Assembly: GCA_022823725.1 (NCBI GenBank)
Contig: JAJEHL010000034.1
Coordinates: 1 to 40,881, forward strand
DNA: 40,881 nt
From: Candidatus Latescibacterota bacterium
GTDB lineage: Bacteria; Latescibacterota; UBA2968
Reading direction: 5' to 3'
A program made the translations under genes and the position numbers. Below are positions 7,500 to 15,942 of this stretch, piece by piece. The first letter of the stretch is position 1; every line of letters begins with the position of its first letter. The notes under the pieces are model-generated. The model did no database searches, was not told the origin of the DNA, and saw nothing but the letters and a program-made list of their open reading frames with translations.

Positions 7500-10400
7500 A
7501 TGAACAGGCGAGCGAAATCAATTATCTGGATTCTGGTCGGCGCTGGCACTGTGCTGGCAATAGGGGCGATACTCGTCACAGGGGGCTATGCCAATGGTAT
7601 TTTGCGCGATTTGGCGCAACGCGCCCTGTCCCGGCAAGGGGATGAGGTCGGTCTGATTGGTGAGATTCAAGGCAATCCGCTGGGTGATTGTCGCATCGTT
7701 GATGTGCAGATCGGAGATAGGGCGCGGGTGGATACGCTCGATGTGACGTACAGTTTTGGGAGCCTGCTAATAGGGAAAGTTGTCGTTCATCGGCTGAGGT
7801 TGTCGGGGGTCGAGGTGCGTATTGACGCTTCTGATGAAGAGACCGAGACGTCGATATGGGATGCTCCTCCCCCCCTGGATTTAGGTATCGAGTCGTTGGA
7901 GATTGCGGATGCCAATGTCCTGGTTGATGGTACACAGGTGCGCGATATCGCGATAGAGGGTGCTATTTTCGCGGGAGAATCTGAGTATCGCTTGATCCTG
8001 GAGCGTTTTCGTTCGGTGCAATTCGATCCGCCACTGGAGGTGACCAATCTGTCTGGTATTGCCATTTTACAGGCAGGTCACTTGCAATTAAACGATGTGG
8101 CGTTGCACACCCACGGCTCTCGCATTTTGCTGCGCGGCAGGGTTTGGCAATTGGATAATCCCGAGGTGGACCTCGTTGTGGAAGCCGATTCTCTATGGCT
8201 GGCAGATCTCAGGCCCCTGATCGATCTACCCACACGCACTATGCAGATGCGGGGCAATGTGAAGGGAAGTCTGCAATCCCTTGTCACAAAATTTGTTGTG
8301 AAACATGAAGAAGCTTCAATTGCGTTTAATGGCGTCATGGGGATTGCGCCGTTTGCTGTGCGGGGAGATGCGATTTTTGAGATCGAGACCAATGATCTCA
8401 TCTCGTTGGGATACATAGAATCTGATACTGATTTACCCCGTATCAGTACAAGCCTGGACGGGATGATCTCTTTCGCAGTGGATTCCTCTGGCGTGGAGCG
8501 TGCCGTTGCTGAGGGTGTTTTTCGGCAGGTGCAGTTTGGGGATGCGCGATTCGATTCCGTGCGTTTTGCCGCCAATTTGGCAAATGACCTGCTGCGAACG
8601 CAGGTTACCGCTAATGGACCAAGTGGTAATATAGTAGGTAATGGGGAAGTATTGTTAACCACCTGGGATGGCGAAGGGGAAATGAGATTCCGCGATCTAC
8701 AAACTGAACATTTGCCCGGCGTACCAGAAAATGTCGGACGGGCGACGGGGCGTGTTGATGGCGTGAGATATGTAGGGCAACGGCTTTTTATCGATCATTT
8801 TGAAACATCTTTACAGAGTTGGGGAACGCGTGTCAACGGAAATGGACAATTGCATTTTGAAGGAGAAAAACCAGCTATTGCGGGGAATATCCAGGCGGAG
8901 GTGGTGTTGCCACGTTTAACGGGTACAAACAGGTGGGGTACCTCGCTGACAATTGAGGGAAGTGTGAATGGCATCGCAGGTGGCGATTTGACCGTTGAAT
9001 TGGCGGGGAATATTGCGGGGAATGCTGCGGCAGACAGTTTTAGCGTTTCTGCATTGGTCGATTCTGAGTGGGCATCGGATATTCGCGCTGATCTGTCGGG
9101 TAAGGGTGGGGTGTTTTCCACTCAGGGACATATTGATCGGCATTCTGAAGGTCAGTGGGTAATGGACGTACAGGATTTAGAGGCGATAGGCGAGGTGATT
9201 GGTGTGGATTTATCGGGGACGTTGGATCTATCGGGCACCTGGTCGGGGACGCTGGATGCGCCCGGTTTTTCTGCACAAGGTAGCGCGGATAGCCTCGTCG
9301 TAGCGGGCATTCCGCTACAAAATCTCGCGATTGAGACCCAGTGGGCGCGACCTGATTCGGGAGCTATTAACCTGCAAGTGGATCGTTTGACCTGGGGTGA
9401 GCGGTCGTTGCAGGCGGTTTTCTTTAATGCCGCATATAATCGTGGCGAAACATCATTTTTGTTGGGTAGCGGCGATCAGGTAGATAACCGTGTACTTTTT
9501 TGGGGACGCGCAGAGCAAGATGAAGAGCATTTTAATGTGGCGATGGATTCGCTGTACGTTAAGGTCGATCAGGTGGTGCTGCATAACGAGGGCCCCGTGC
9601 GGTTCGCGTATTCGCCATCTCACGGCATTCATATCGAGCATTTTGTGCTTTCTGGACCAGCAGGGCATCTGATCGCGCGGGATCAACAGGGTTTTCAGGC
9701 GACGGTAGAAGTGTTGTTGAAAGATCTGGACTTGCGCCCCTGGGCATTTCTAGCGGGTGCTTCAGGTATGGGGGGTATTCTCAATGGCGAAGTACTTTTT
9801 GCTGGCACATTGACCGATCCCCTTATTTTTGTTCAATTCGATCTTGCAAATGGCAAAATATCGGATGTGGGGTTCGATAGTGCCGCAGGAGAGATGTCTC
9901 TGGGCAATGACAGGATACACTTTGAGGTGAAAGTCATACCCGATGAAAATGAGGTCCTATCACTGGTCGGCAGTTTTCCCATTACAGGTACAGGTGATAT
10001 GCACCTGCGCGCTCAGTCTAAGGGGATCGCGTTGAAGACACGCCAGAACACAGCAGATGAGAAAACAGAATTGGTCGGGATAAAACGATCAGAGAGATTG
10101 AGATTGGGCACAGTGCCAAACGCGTTTTTAGATGAGAATGAGGGAATTTCTGGGATGTTATCTTTCGATCTGGAAGGACGTGGCCGTTTTGAGCAACCGG
10201 ATATTCGAGGGATGCTCGAAATTCGAGATGGGACGTTCCACATGCCCGATCTGAATCGGTCTTACACACCTCTTTCGGGACGCGCTGTGTTTGGAGATGG
10301 GAAAATTCGAATTGACAGTCTTGCGATTGGGACTTCGGCAAATCTTTCCGGCGACATAATGCTTGAAGGGTTTTTGCCCAACAGATGGAATTTGTCCGCC

Positions 10401-11369
10401 CAATTCCGCGATTTTGAACCGGTTGCTCGGCCCGAACTACAAATCGTGACAGATGGACAATTGCAGATCACGGGAACGCTGCAGGGCATCAAAGTTGAGG
10501 GTAAGTTGGCGATGAAACAGGCTGAGATTCGCCTGGCGGAATTGCTCGGAGTACCGAGCCTGACGACGAAACAGGCAGATATTCGCTTGACGGAATTGTT
10601 CGAAGAACCGAGTCCTGAAATGCCGCTGTTTCTAAGAAATCCGGAAATGCACCTGCAAGTGTCTGCTGACAGACAGGTGTGGTTGCGCGACCCGGTCTTT
10701 GAGGTGGAAATTGGGGGCGATCTGGATGTGATAAAAAATCGCGAAGATTCGCGTATTTACGGCACGATGTCGAGCCGCCGGGGCAATTACATCTGGCAAA
10801 ACCACCATTTGCGTATTACACAGGGCGAGGTTCAATTTCAGGGCAGGCCCGACTGGAACCCCAATCTGGATATTCGCGCCGAGACGCGCGTGCGCGCTGT
10901 AATGGTAGAGGGCACCAGGCCTGAGCCTGTTGATATTATTGTCACTGTAGGGGGGACATTGACGTATCCGCAGATTTCGTTTGATGGAGAGGATGTGGAG
11001 GATATTGCCTCTCTGCTGTTGACTGGCAGACCGGCTGATCAATTTGAGTTTTCCAGCGAGCAGGCACTGGATCTGGTTGCAGGGGCTGTTGCAAATCGCC
11101 TGGGGCGACACATCGGGCAAAAATTACATCTGGATGTGGTGGAGATCGACTTTGGCGAAGGCAGTATCTCCAGGATCCGATTGGGCAAGTATATTGGAGA
11201 TAGGTTGTTTATGAGTTATGCAAAGGATATTTCGACCACGGCTTATGAAGCGGCGATGGAATTTGAGATCTGGCCAGAGGTGATATTGGAAGCGAGTCAG
11301 ATAGAAGAAGCTACGGAGAATCGACGCAGGCGAGGATCAATAGGATTGTTCTGGAAGAAAGAGTGGTAA
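7500..11369 (+). CDS. tamB: TamB-like translocation and assembly module protein (DUF490)
   Basis: The 1289-residue protein has one N-terminal membrane anchor (about residues 8-30, IIWILVGAGTVLAIGAILV). A very long beta-rich periplasmic body of AsmA/TamB repeats follows. The C-terminal DUF490 domain, from about residue 1030, contains VTVGGTLTYPQISFDG, DIASLLLTGRPADQF and the closing SIGLFWKKEW. TamB spans the periplasm as a hydrophobic groove and works with TamA in outer-membrane lipid or protein delivery. Length is within the family's usual range. A near-duplicate 18-residue segment lies at about residues 1004-1039 (MKQAEIRLAELLGVPS then TKQADIRLTELFEEPS). Start ATG 7500 has no strong ribosome site; translation may be coupled to tamA. 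Confidence 0.9.
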   Translation: MNRRAKSIIWILVGAGTVLAIGAILVTGGYANGILRDLAQRALSRQGDEVGLIGEIQGNPLGDCRIVDVQIGDRARVDTLDVTYSFGSLLIGKVVVHRLRLSGVEVRIDASDEETETSIWDAPPPLDLGIESLEIADANVLVDGTQVRDIAIEGAIFAGESEYRLILERFRSVQFDPPLEVTNLSGIAILQAGHLQLNDVALHTHGSRILLRGRVWQLDNPEVDLVVEADSLWLADLRPLIDLPTRTMQMRGNVKGSLQSLVTKFVVKHEEASIAFNGVMGIAPFAVRGDAIFEIETNDLISLGYIESDTDLPRISTSLDGMISFAVDSSGVERAVAEGVFRQVQFGDARFDSVRFAANLANDLLRTQVTANGPSGNIVGNGEVLLTTWDGEGEMRFRDLQTEHLPGVPENVGRATGRVDGVRYVGQRLFIDHFETSLQSWGTRVNGNGQLHFEGEKPAIAGNIQAEVVLPRLTGTNRWGTSLTIEGSVNGIAGGDLTVELAGNIAGNAAADSFSVSALVDSEWASDIRADLSGKGGVFSTQGHIDRHSEGQWVMDVQDLEAIGEVIGVDLSGTLDLSGTWSGTLDAPGFSAQGSADSLVVAGIPLQNLAIETQWARPDSGAINLQVDRLTWGERSLQAVFFNAAYNRGETSFLLGSGDQVDNRVLFWGRAEQDEEHFNVAMDSLYVKVDQVVLHNEGPVRFAYSPSHGIHIEHFVLSGPAGHLIARDQQGFQATVEVLLKDLDLRPWAFLAGASGMGGILNGEVLFAGTLTDPLIFVQFDLANGKISDVGFDSAAGEMSLGNDRIHFEVKVIPDENEVLSLVGSFPITGTGDMHLRAQSKGIALKTRQNTADEKTELVGIKRSERLRLGTVPNAFLDENEGISGMLSFDLEGRGRFEQPDIRGMLEIRDGTFHMPDLNRSYTPLSGRAVFGDGKIRIDSLAIGTSANLSGDIMLEGFLPNRWNLSAQFRDFEPVARPELQIVTDGQLQITGTLQGIKVEGKLAMKQAEIRLAELLGVPSLTTKQADIRLTELFEEPSPEMPLFLRNPEMHLQVSADRQVWLRDPVFEVEIGGDLDVIKNREDSRIYGTMSSRRGNYIWQNHHLRITQGEVQFQGRPDWNPNLDIRAETRVRAVMVEGTRPEPVDIIVTVGGTLTYPQISFDGEDVEDIASLLLTGRPADQFEFSSEQALDLVAGAVANRLGRHIGQKLHLDVVEIDFGEGSISRIRLGKYIGDRLFMSYAKDISTTAYEAAMEFEIWPEVILEASQIEEATENRRRRGSIGLFWKKEW
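10511..10618 (+). repeat. 54-bp tandem duplication inside tamB
   Basis: Bases 10511-10564 and 10565-10618 are adjacent, equal-length, diverged copies that each begin GA(T/C)GAAACAGGC. They encode two 18-residue segments, QAEIRLAELL and QADIRLTELF, in the same frame. The divergence is at several third positions and some first positions, so the duplication is not recent. Confidence 0.7.
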
Positions 11370-11392
11370 TGAAAAAAACAAAATAACAACGG

Positions 11393-11421
11393 TTGACAAT
11401 ATTATCCTATCAGATTAGTTT
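11393..11421 (+). promoter_or_regulatory. Candidate promoter for higBA, possibly leaderless
   Basis: A perfect TTGACA lies at 11393-11398. With a 17-base spacer the -10 would be TAGTTT (11416-11421), a weak match. The toxin ATG at 11427 follows after only five bases and has no Shine-Dalgarno, so a transcript from here would start at or next to the ATG. Confidence 0.4.
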
Positions 11422-11426
11422 TTTAT

Positions 11427-11708
11427 ATGATCAGGACCTTCAAGGATAAAGAGGCTGAAAAAATATTTAAAGGGCGTTTTTCCAAAAAATTGCCACAGAA
11501 TATTCAGCACATTGCTGAACGCAAATTGATCTTACTTCACCAATCGACAAATTTAAATGATTTGCGCGTACCACCATCTAATCGTTTAGAGGCATTGAAA
11601 GGCAATCGAAGAGGACAGCACAGTATTCGTATAAATGATCAGTGGCGAATTTGTTTTGAATGGAATGAAGATGGTGTTTATGCTGTTGAAATCGTCGATT
11701 ATCATTGA
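11427..11708 (+). CDS. higB: HigB toxin (RelE superfamily mRNA interferase)
   Basis: The 93-residue protein matches the HigB/plasmid-maintenance killer family from end to end. It starts MIRTFKDKEAEKIFKGRFS, has the central LRVPPSNRLEALKG and the diagnostic HSIRINDQWRICFEW core, and ends VEIVDYH. Toxins of this family cleave mRNA on the ribosome. The toxin gene precedes the antitoxin gene, as is usual for higBA, with a nine-base gap. There is no ribosome-binding site before the ATG, and a TTGACA box lies just upstream, so leaderless translation is plausible. The cassette sits directly after tamB and before a convergent gene. Confidence 0.93.
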   Translation: MIRTFKDKEAEKIFKGRFSKKLPQNIQHIAERKLILLHQSTNLNDLRVPPSNRLEALKGNRRGQHSIRINDQWRICFEWNEDGVYAVEIVDYH

Positions 11709-11717
11709 GGTGCTATT

Positions 11718-12014
11718 ATGAGAGACAGGACCCCAATCCATCCGGGTGAAATTTTGCAAGAAGAATTTCTGAAGCCAATGGGAATCAGTTACGACCATCT
11801 CGCTCGTGATATATGCGTTCCCGCAATGAGAATCAACCAAATTGTTCGCGGAGAGAAGGGTATTAGTGCAGATATAGCACTCCGACTTGCTCGTTATTTT
11901 GGCATGTCGGTTGAATTTTGGACAGGTATTCAAACACATTATGAAATAGAGAAAGCCAAAATGACACTGGCTGACCGAATAGAAAAAGAGGTCAAGATTT
12001 TTGCACCCGCGTAA
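11718..12014 (+). CDS. higA: HigA antitoxin (XRE-type HTH)
   Basis: The 98-residue HigA-family antidote begins with the typical HPGEILQEEFLKPMGIS. Its helix-turn-helix (YDHLARDICVPAMRINQIVRG) spans about residues 25-50, followed by GISADIALRLARYFGMSVEFW. It neutralises HigB and represses the operon through the HTH. Start ATG 11718 is preceded by GAGGTGC seven bases upstream. The protein is full length. The terminator at 12051-12086 closes the unit. Confidence 0.93.
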   Translation: MRDRTPIHPGEILQEEFLKPMGISYDHLARDICVPAMRINQIVRGEKGISADIALRLARYFGMSVEFWTGIQTHYEIEKAKMTLADRIEKEVKIFAPA

Positions 12015-12050
12015 TTGCGTAATGTGCTACAGTATTGAGAGAAGAAAAGA

Positions 12051-12086
12051 AACTGTCGTCTGAGATTTTTGGATGGCAGTTTTTTT
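12051..12086 (+). terminator. Rho-independent terminator after higBA
   Basis: AACTGTCGTC (12051-12060) pairs with GATGGCAGTT (12072-12081), ten pairs including two G-T wobbles, followed by seven T (12080-12086). It overlaps the stop codon of the convergent asparagine-synthetase-like gene. Confidence 0.7.
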
Positions 12087-13785
12087 ATGTGGTAATTTTC
12101 AATAGTTCAGCTACGTCTTCTGATGTGCGGTATTTGCCATCAAAGAGTTGGATGAGATAGAGCTGATAGGTCATGTAGCGCCCCAAAATGATCGTGTGGT
12201 CTTCGCCAGCGAGGTGGCGTTGCCAGAGTTTGGAGGTGTTAGATGTGTTGTAGAGAAGATGATCGCACAAATTTTTGCCCGGTGATTGGCGCAACCAATT
12301 TGCGTAATCGGCAAAGGTGTGGGGTGCGGGATTGTGCAATCCGGTGAGCCTCCGCAGGATTTTGACGGTCCAGGGTGAATGGGATATGGGAAATCCCGTG
12401 GCCTGATAGGGAATATTTTTGAAATATTCGGGAAAGGCCAGTAGAAGCATTTGTCGGTAGAGGCGATTGTTGGCTTTTTGTTGCAGGGGAATAGAATAGA
12501 GAAATTCCTGAACCTGATTGTCGAGGAAGGGCAAGCGGTATTCAAGGCCATACAAAAGTCCCAGGCGGGGACCGTGAACGGTGAATCCACGCATGCGCCA
12601 GTCTATGTAAAAAGCGTGTGCCGATCCCGCCTCGTTAAATGCGGTTTTGAGGTGTTGGGTCGCGCTGCGGTCTGTCTTAATGTGTAGCTTGTTCTTCAGG
12701 TACGCAGAGAGTCCGTTTGGATGAAATAGATGGCCCGCCCCTGCTAATCCATCGCCACCGGCGCCGTTGAGAGAGATATCGCACGCCTCTTTCTGTTGCC
12801 GGAGATGTTCAATGCCGTGCATATGGATCAGGTCGAGTGCGCCATCGGCATACCACACGCCGGAAATTCTCGGCAAGAGCCAATTTTGACCATCCAGAGG
12901 CAGAACGGTATGTGGTGCGTTTTTTACGGATGCGGCCTGGGCTGCAATACGAACATCCTCACTGTCGGGATGACCGAATGTGAAGGTTTCGGGTGCGCCG
13001 GGCATGGCGGCGAGGATCGCACGCGAATCGAGACCGCCGCTGAGGGCGAGACCGGTTTGCGCCGTGGTTCTCTGTTCCACGGCAGTGCGAAAGCGCACAC
13101 CCAATTCATGTGCCAATTCGCGTTGGTCGTGGTGCCCAGCAAGGGGAGTAATTTCATCCCAGGACCAGTAGCGTCGTTGTGTAAGACTACCATCTGAGAT
13201 GCGAAATGTCATTTGCGTTGCAGCGGGCACGGGCGCGACGCCTTCGAGCCAGGTGCGATCGGGAGGCAATTGCCCGGTGGCAAAAAACATGTCGCGGGAA
13301 ATGGGGTCAATCACAGGCGAAAATTTGGGTAGCGCGAGGAAGGCTTTGGTCTGAGACGCCCAGGCAATGCGATTGCCCAGGCGCGTCCAGTAGAGCGGGC
13401 GCAAGCCATAGCGATCGGTGATAATGTGCAGTTCGTTTTTGTGTGTATCAAAAACCACGCCGGAAAAAATGCCATTGATGCGGTTCAATTGTTCGCGCTC
13501 GTCCGTGATTGCCCGAACCAAAAATTCTGGGTCAGAGGTCGTAGAGCGCGCCAGATCGGTGCGGTTAAAAAATTCGCCGTCGAGATAGGCAATATGTCCC
13601 GTTTGTGTCTGGCAGGCTGGAGGTGTAGTACGCCAATCTGGCGCGAATGCAACGCCCGCAACATGCGGGACAAAGACGATGCGGCGCACTTTTTGATGTA
13701 CGACAAGGCTATCTTCCATGCGCGTGAGCGAGTGGGTAAGTTCGCGGGAGGTAAGAGGCGATTGGGATACGAATCCGGCGAGCAT
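12085..13785 (-). CDS. Asparagine synthetase-like protein without the catalytic Cys2
   Basis: The 566-residue protein has the two-domain layout of AsnB. The N-terminal class-II glutaminase fold is recognisable from residues 1-170 (HIAYLDGEFFN, INGIFSGVVFD, DRYGLRPLYW). The C-terminal ATP-pyrophosphatase domain has the PP-loop SGGLDSR at 249-255 and GAGGDGLAG further on. It begins MLAG, whereas glutamine-hydrolysing family members begin MCG, so the nucleophile Cys2 is absent. Family members without it, such as beta-lactam synthetase and lasso-peptide cyclases, use ATP to join an internal or separate amine to a carboxylate. The gene is divergent from the DUF362/PPTase/ABC operon with a 151-base shared upstream region. 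The substrate is unknown. Confidence 0.85.
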   Translation of the reverse strand: MLAGFVSQSPLTSRELTHSLTRMEDSLVVHQKVRRIVFVPHVAGVAFAPDWRTTPPACQTQTGHIAYLDGEFFNRTDLARSTTSDPEFLVRAITDEREQLNRINGIFSGVVFDTHKNELHIITDRYGLRPLYWTRLGNRIAWASQTKAFLALPKFSPVIDPISRDMFFATGQLPPDRTWLEGVAPVPAATQMTFRISDGSLTQRRYWSWDEITPLAGHHDQRELAHELGVRFRTAVEQRTTAQTGLALSGGLDSRAILAAMPGAPETFTFGHPDSEDVRIAAQAASVKNAPHTVLPLDGQNWLLPRISGVWYADGALDLIHMHGIEHLRQQKEACDISLNGAGGDGLAGAGHLFHPNGLSAYLKNKLHIKTDRSATQHLKTAFNEAGSAHAFYIDWRMRGFTVHGPRLGLLYGLEYRLPFLDNQVQEFLYSIPLQQKANNRLYRQMLLLAFPEYFKNIPYQATGFPISHSPWTVKILRRLTGLHNPAPHTFADYANWLRQSPGKNLCDHLLYNTSNTSKLWQRHLAGEDHTIILGRYMTYQLYLIQLFDGKYRTSEDVAELLKITT

Positions 13786-13936
13786 AAAAAATGCCTATCT
13801 GAATACCGGTTGAAGTTTGTTCGAGATTAGATGTAGTCAATATAAGGAAAACTCTATAATTTCACTTTTCATTTTTCGCTTTTATAGGTACAATAGAACA
13901 GTTCTAATATTATCGCATTTAATCACAGAGGTCGAA

Positions 13937-15169
13937 ATGGTAGAAAAAAATTATAAGGTTCGCGCGGCGCATTGCAATTGGCGAGCGTCAGAGGAAGAAA
14001 TATACCAGACGTTGCGCCGCATTACAGACCCATTGCATCGGTCGTGGGAAAAGCTGGAGAAAGCCAATCGGATTGTGATTAAGTTCAATATGATGAAGCT
14101 ACACAACCGCATTATTTACTACATGGGACGGCGGCGCGAACTGGTCGATGACATGGTCGCACGCGCTGTTTTGCGTTTGTTGAGAGAACGAACCCGTGCG
14201 GAAATTATTGCGACGGATACCAATCCCTATACGCGCGAACATCTGATGGGTGAAGATTTTAATTACGCACATATTTTGAAAGAATACGATGTGGGATTTG
14301 TCGATTCAAACGCGCCGCCGTTCAAACAGTATGATGTGCCGGGTGGCGGATGTATGTTTGATCGCTATACGCTCAGCGCGTGTTTTGAAGGGGCTGAGGT
14401 GGTTTCTGTGGCAAAGATGAAGAATCATCTGTTTATGGGGGTTACGCTTTGCATGAAAAACCTTTTTGGCTTGCCCCCGATCACGCTGCCATACGGCCGC
14501 GTGCGATCCTATTATCACCACTTTATCCGCCTGTCTTATGTGTTGCCCGATTTGGGATTGATCACCCAACCTTGTCTGAATATTGTGGATGCACTAACCG
14601 GGCAATGGGGTAGAGAATGGGGCGGACAGGGGCGTATCTGCAATGCGTTATTAGCAGGTGACCATGTAACCGCTACAGATGCATGTGGTACCCATTTGAT
14701 GGGGCACGATCCCGCGTCTGATTGGCCCAATCCGCCGTTTCGGCGCGACCGCAACCATTTGTTGATCGCAGACAGGCGCGGTTTTGGTACGGTTGATCTG
14801 AGCGAGATCGATTTTGAGAGCGAGGTATCTGCGCCCCTATCCGAGTTTGATTCAGAGCGCACAGATAGCGAGGAAATCGTGGAAAGCTGGCGTCGCACCA
14901 CCTGTGAGCAGGCACTGTTTTACCAGGACCGTCAGCGGGATATCGTTGATCGGTATCGGAATGAATTTATCTTTTTACAAGATGGCGATGTTGTCTGGCA
15001 CGGTGTAGATCCCGCCAATTTGGGCAGCCGCAGGCAGTTGAGTGGAAAGAAAAAGGACCAGGGGATGTGGCTCAAGTTGGTCGATCCCGAAGAAACCGAA
15101 GGCGAACGCTTTGAGACTTATGAGGCGTGTTTATCCGCAGATGGCGCAGAAAAAACGCGAATAATTTGA
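13937..15169 (+). CDS. DUF362 domain-containing protein
   Basis: The product is about 410 residues from ATG 13937, which has AGAGGTC upstream; the frame is open earlier but without family similarity. The DUF362 core is clear: VVSVAKMKNHLFMGVTLCMKNLFG, written here in two parts as VSVAKMKNHLF and GVTLCMKNLFG, and later NIVDALTG with ATDACG. DUF362 proteins are found alone or fused to ferredoxin domains; no cysteine cluster is present here. The biochemical function of the family is unknown. It opens the operon that continues with the phosphopantetheinyl transferase 25 bases downstream. The shared divergent region 13786-13936 contains a TATAAT at 13855-13860, a possible -10 box without a good -35. 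Confidence 0.85.
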   Translation: MVEKNYKVRAAHCNWRASEEEIYQTLRRITDPLHRSWEKLEKANRIVIKFNMMKLHNRIIYYMGRRRELVDDMVARAVLRLLRERTRAEIIATDTNPYTREHLMGEDFNYAHILKEYDVGFVDSNAPPFKQYDVPGGGCMFDRYTLSACFEGAEVVSVAKMKNHLFMGVTLCMKNLFGLPPITLPYGRVRSYYHHFIRLSYVLPDLGLITQPCLNIVDALTGQWGREWGGQGRICNALLAGDHVTATDACGTHLMGHDPASDWPNPPFRRDRNHLLIADRRGFGTVDLSEIDFESEVSAPLSEFDSERTDSEEIVESWRRTTCEQALFYQDRQRDIVDRYRNEFIFLQDGDVVWHGVDPANLGSRRQLSGKKKDQGMWLKLVDPEETEGERFETYEACLSADGAEKTRII

Positions 15170-15194
15170 GCGTTTTACGCAGATAAAAGGCGAA

Positions 15195-15926
15195 ATGGAT
15201 AGGTTGCAAACTGATACAGCCCATGTCTGGGCAGTGGATTTAGAGCGCGAGACATTTGAGGGTCATATGTTGGCCGAGACACTATCGGCAGATGAATGGA
15301 TGCGTGCTGACAGGTTTGTCTTTGAAAAGCATAGGGCGCATTTTGTTGCCGCACGCGGATATCTGCGCGCGATTCTCGCCAAATACATGCAGTGCAAGCC
15401 AGGTGAACTGGCTTTTTTTTATGGCGAACACGGCAAACCCGCTCTGGCATCCCCCTGGGACAAATCCCAATTGCGATTCAACCTGAGCCATTCGGCTGGC
15501 TTGGCTCTTATCGCGGTTTCAATGCGCCAAGAGATTGGGGTTGATGTTGAGCATCTCAATCGCAAGGTCGGCCAGATGAAAGACATTGCGAAGCGTTTTT
15601 TCGCGCCTGGCGAATACGAGCGGTTGTGCGCGTTGCCACGAGAAGAACAGCGTCGGGCTTTTTTTTCTTGCTGGACGCGCAAAGAGGCATATCTGAAAGC
15701 TGTGGGCACAGGTCTTACTCATTCATTAAAAAATTTTGAAGTCAGTTTGGGGCGCAAAGCAAAATTGTTGTGGATAAAAGAAGGGAATATAGAAGATTGG
15801 ACGCTGCTACACCTCGAACCCGCAGAGGGGTATGTCGGGTCGGTAGCGATTGCGAAAAAAGATGTTGAGGTGAAGATAGTGAAACACTTGTTGCGCGATC
15901 TTTGTCTGAATAAGGGTGTGAATTAA
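15195..15926 (+). CDS. 4'-phosphopantetheinyl transferase, Sfp/Gsp type
   Basis: The 243-residue enzyme moves phosphopantetheine from coenzyme A to a serine of an acyl- or peptidyl-carrier protein. The motifs are complete: NLSHS at 96-100, GVDVEH at 115-120 (metal ligands Asp117 and Glu119) and WTRKEAYLKA at 160-169 (Lys163/Glu164). The Sfp length points to secondary-metabolite carriers and not only to fatty-acid ACP. No carrier-protein gene is visible in this window, so its target lies elsewhere. Start ATG 15195 follows AAAAGG. It sits between DUF362 and the exporters with gaps of 25 and 16 bases, which implies one transcript. Confidence 0.93.
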   Translation: MDRLQTDTAHVWAVDLERETFEGHMLAETLSADEWMRADRFVFEKHRAHFVAARGYLRAILAKYMQCKPGELAFFYGEHGKPALASPWDKSQLRFNLSHSAGLALIAVSMRQEIGVDVEHLNRKVGQMKDIAKRFFAPGEYERLCALPREEQRRAFFSCWTRKEAYLKAVGTGLTHSLKNFEVSLGRKAKLLWIKEGNIEDWTLLHLEPAEGYVGSVAIAKKDVEVKIVKHLLRDLCLNKGVN

Positions 15927-15942
15927 CGGAGGTGACTGTCCG

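Noticed and set aside
15152-15176. Possible terminator between the DUF362 gene and the PPTase gene
   Set aside because: The stem is only seven pairs with an 11-base loop and four T. It overlaps the stop codon, and the tight gene spacing argues for one transcript.
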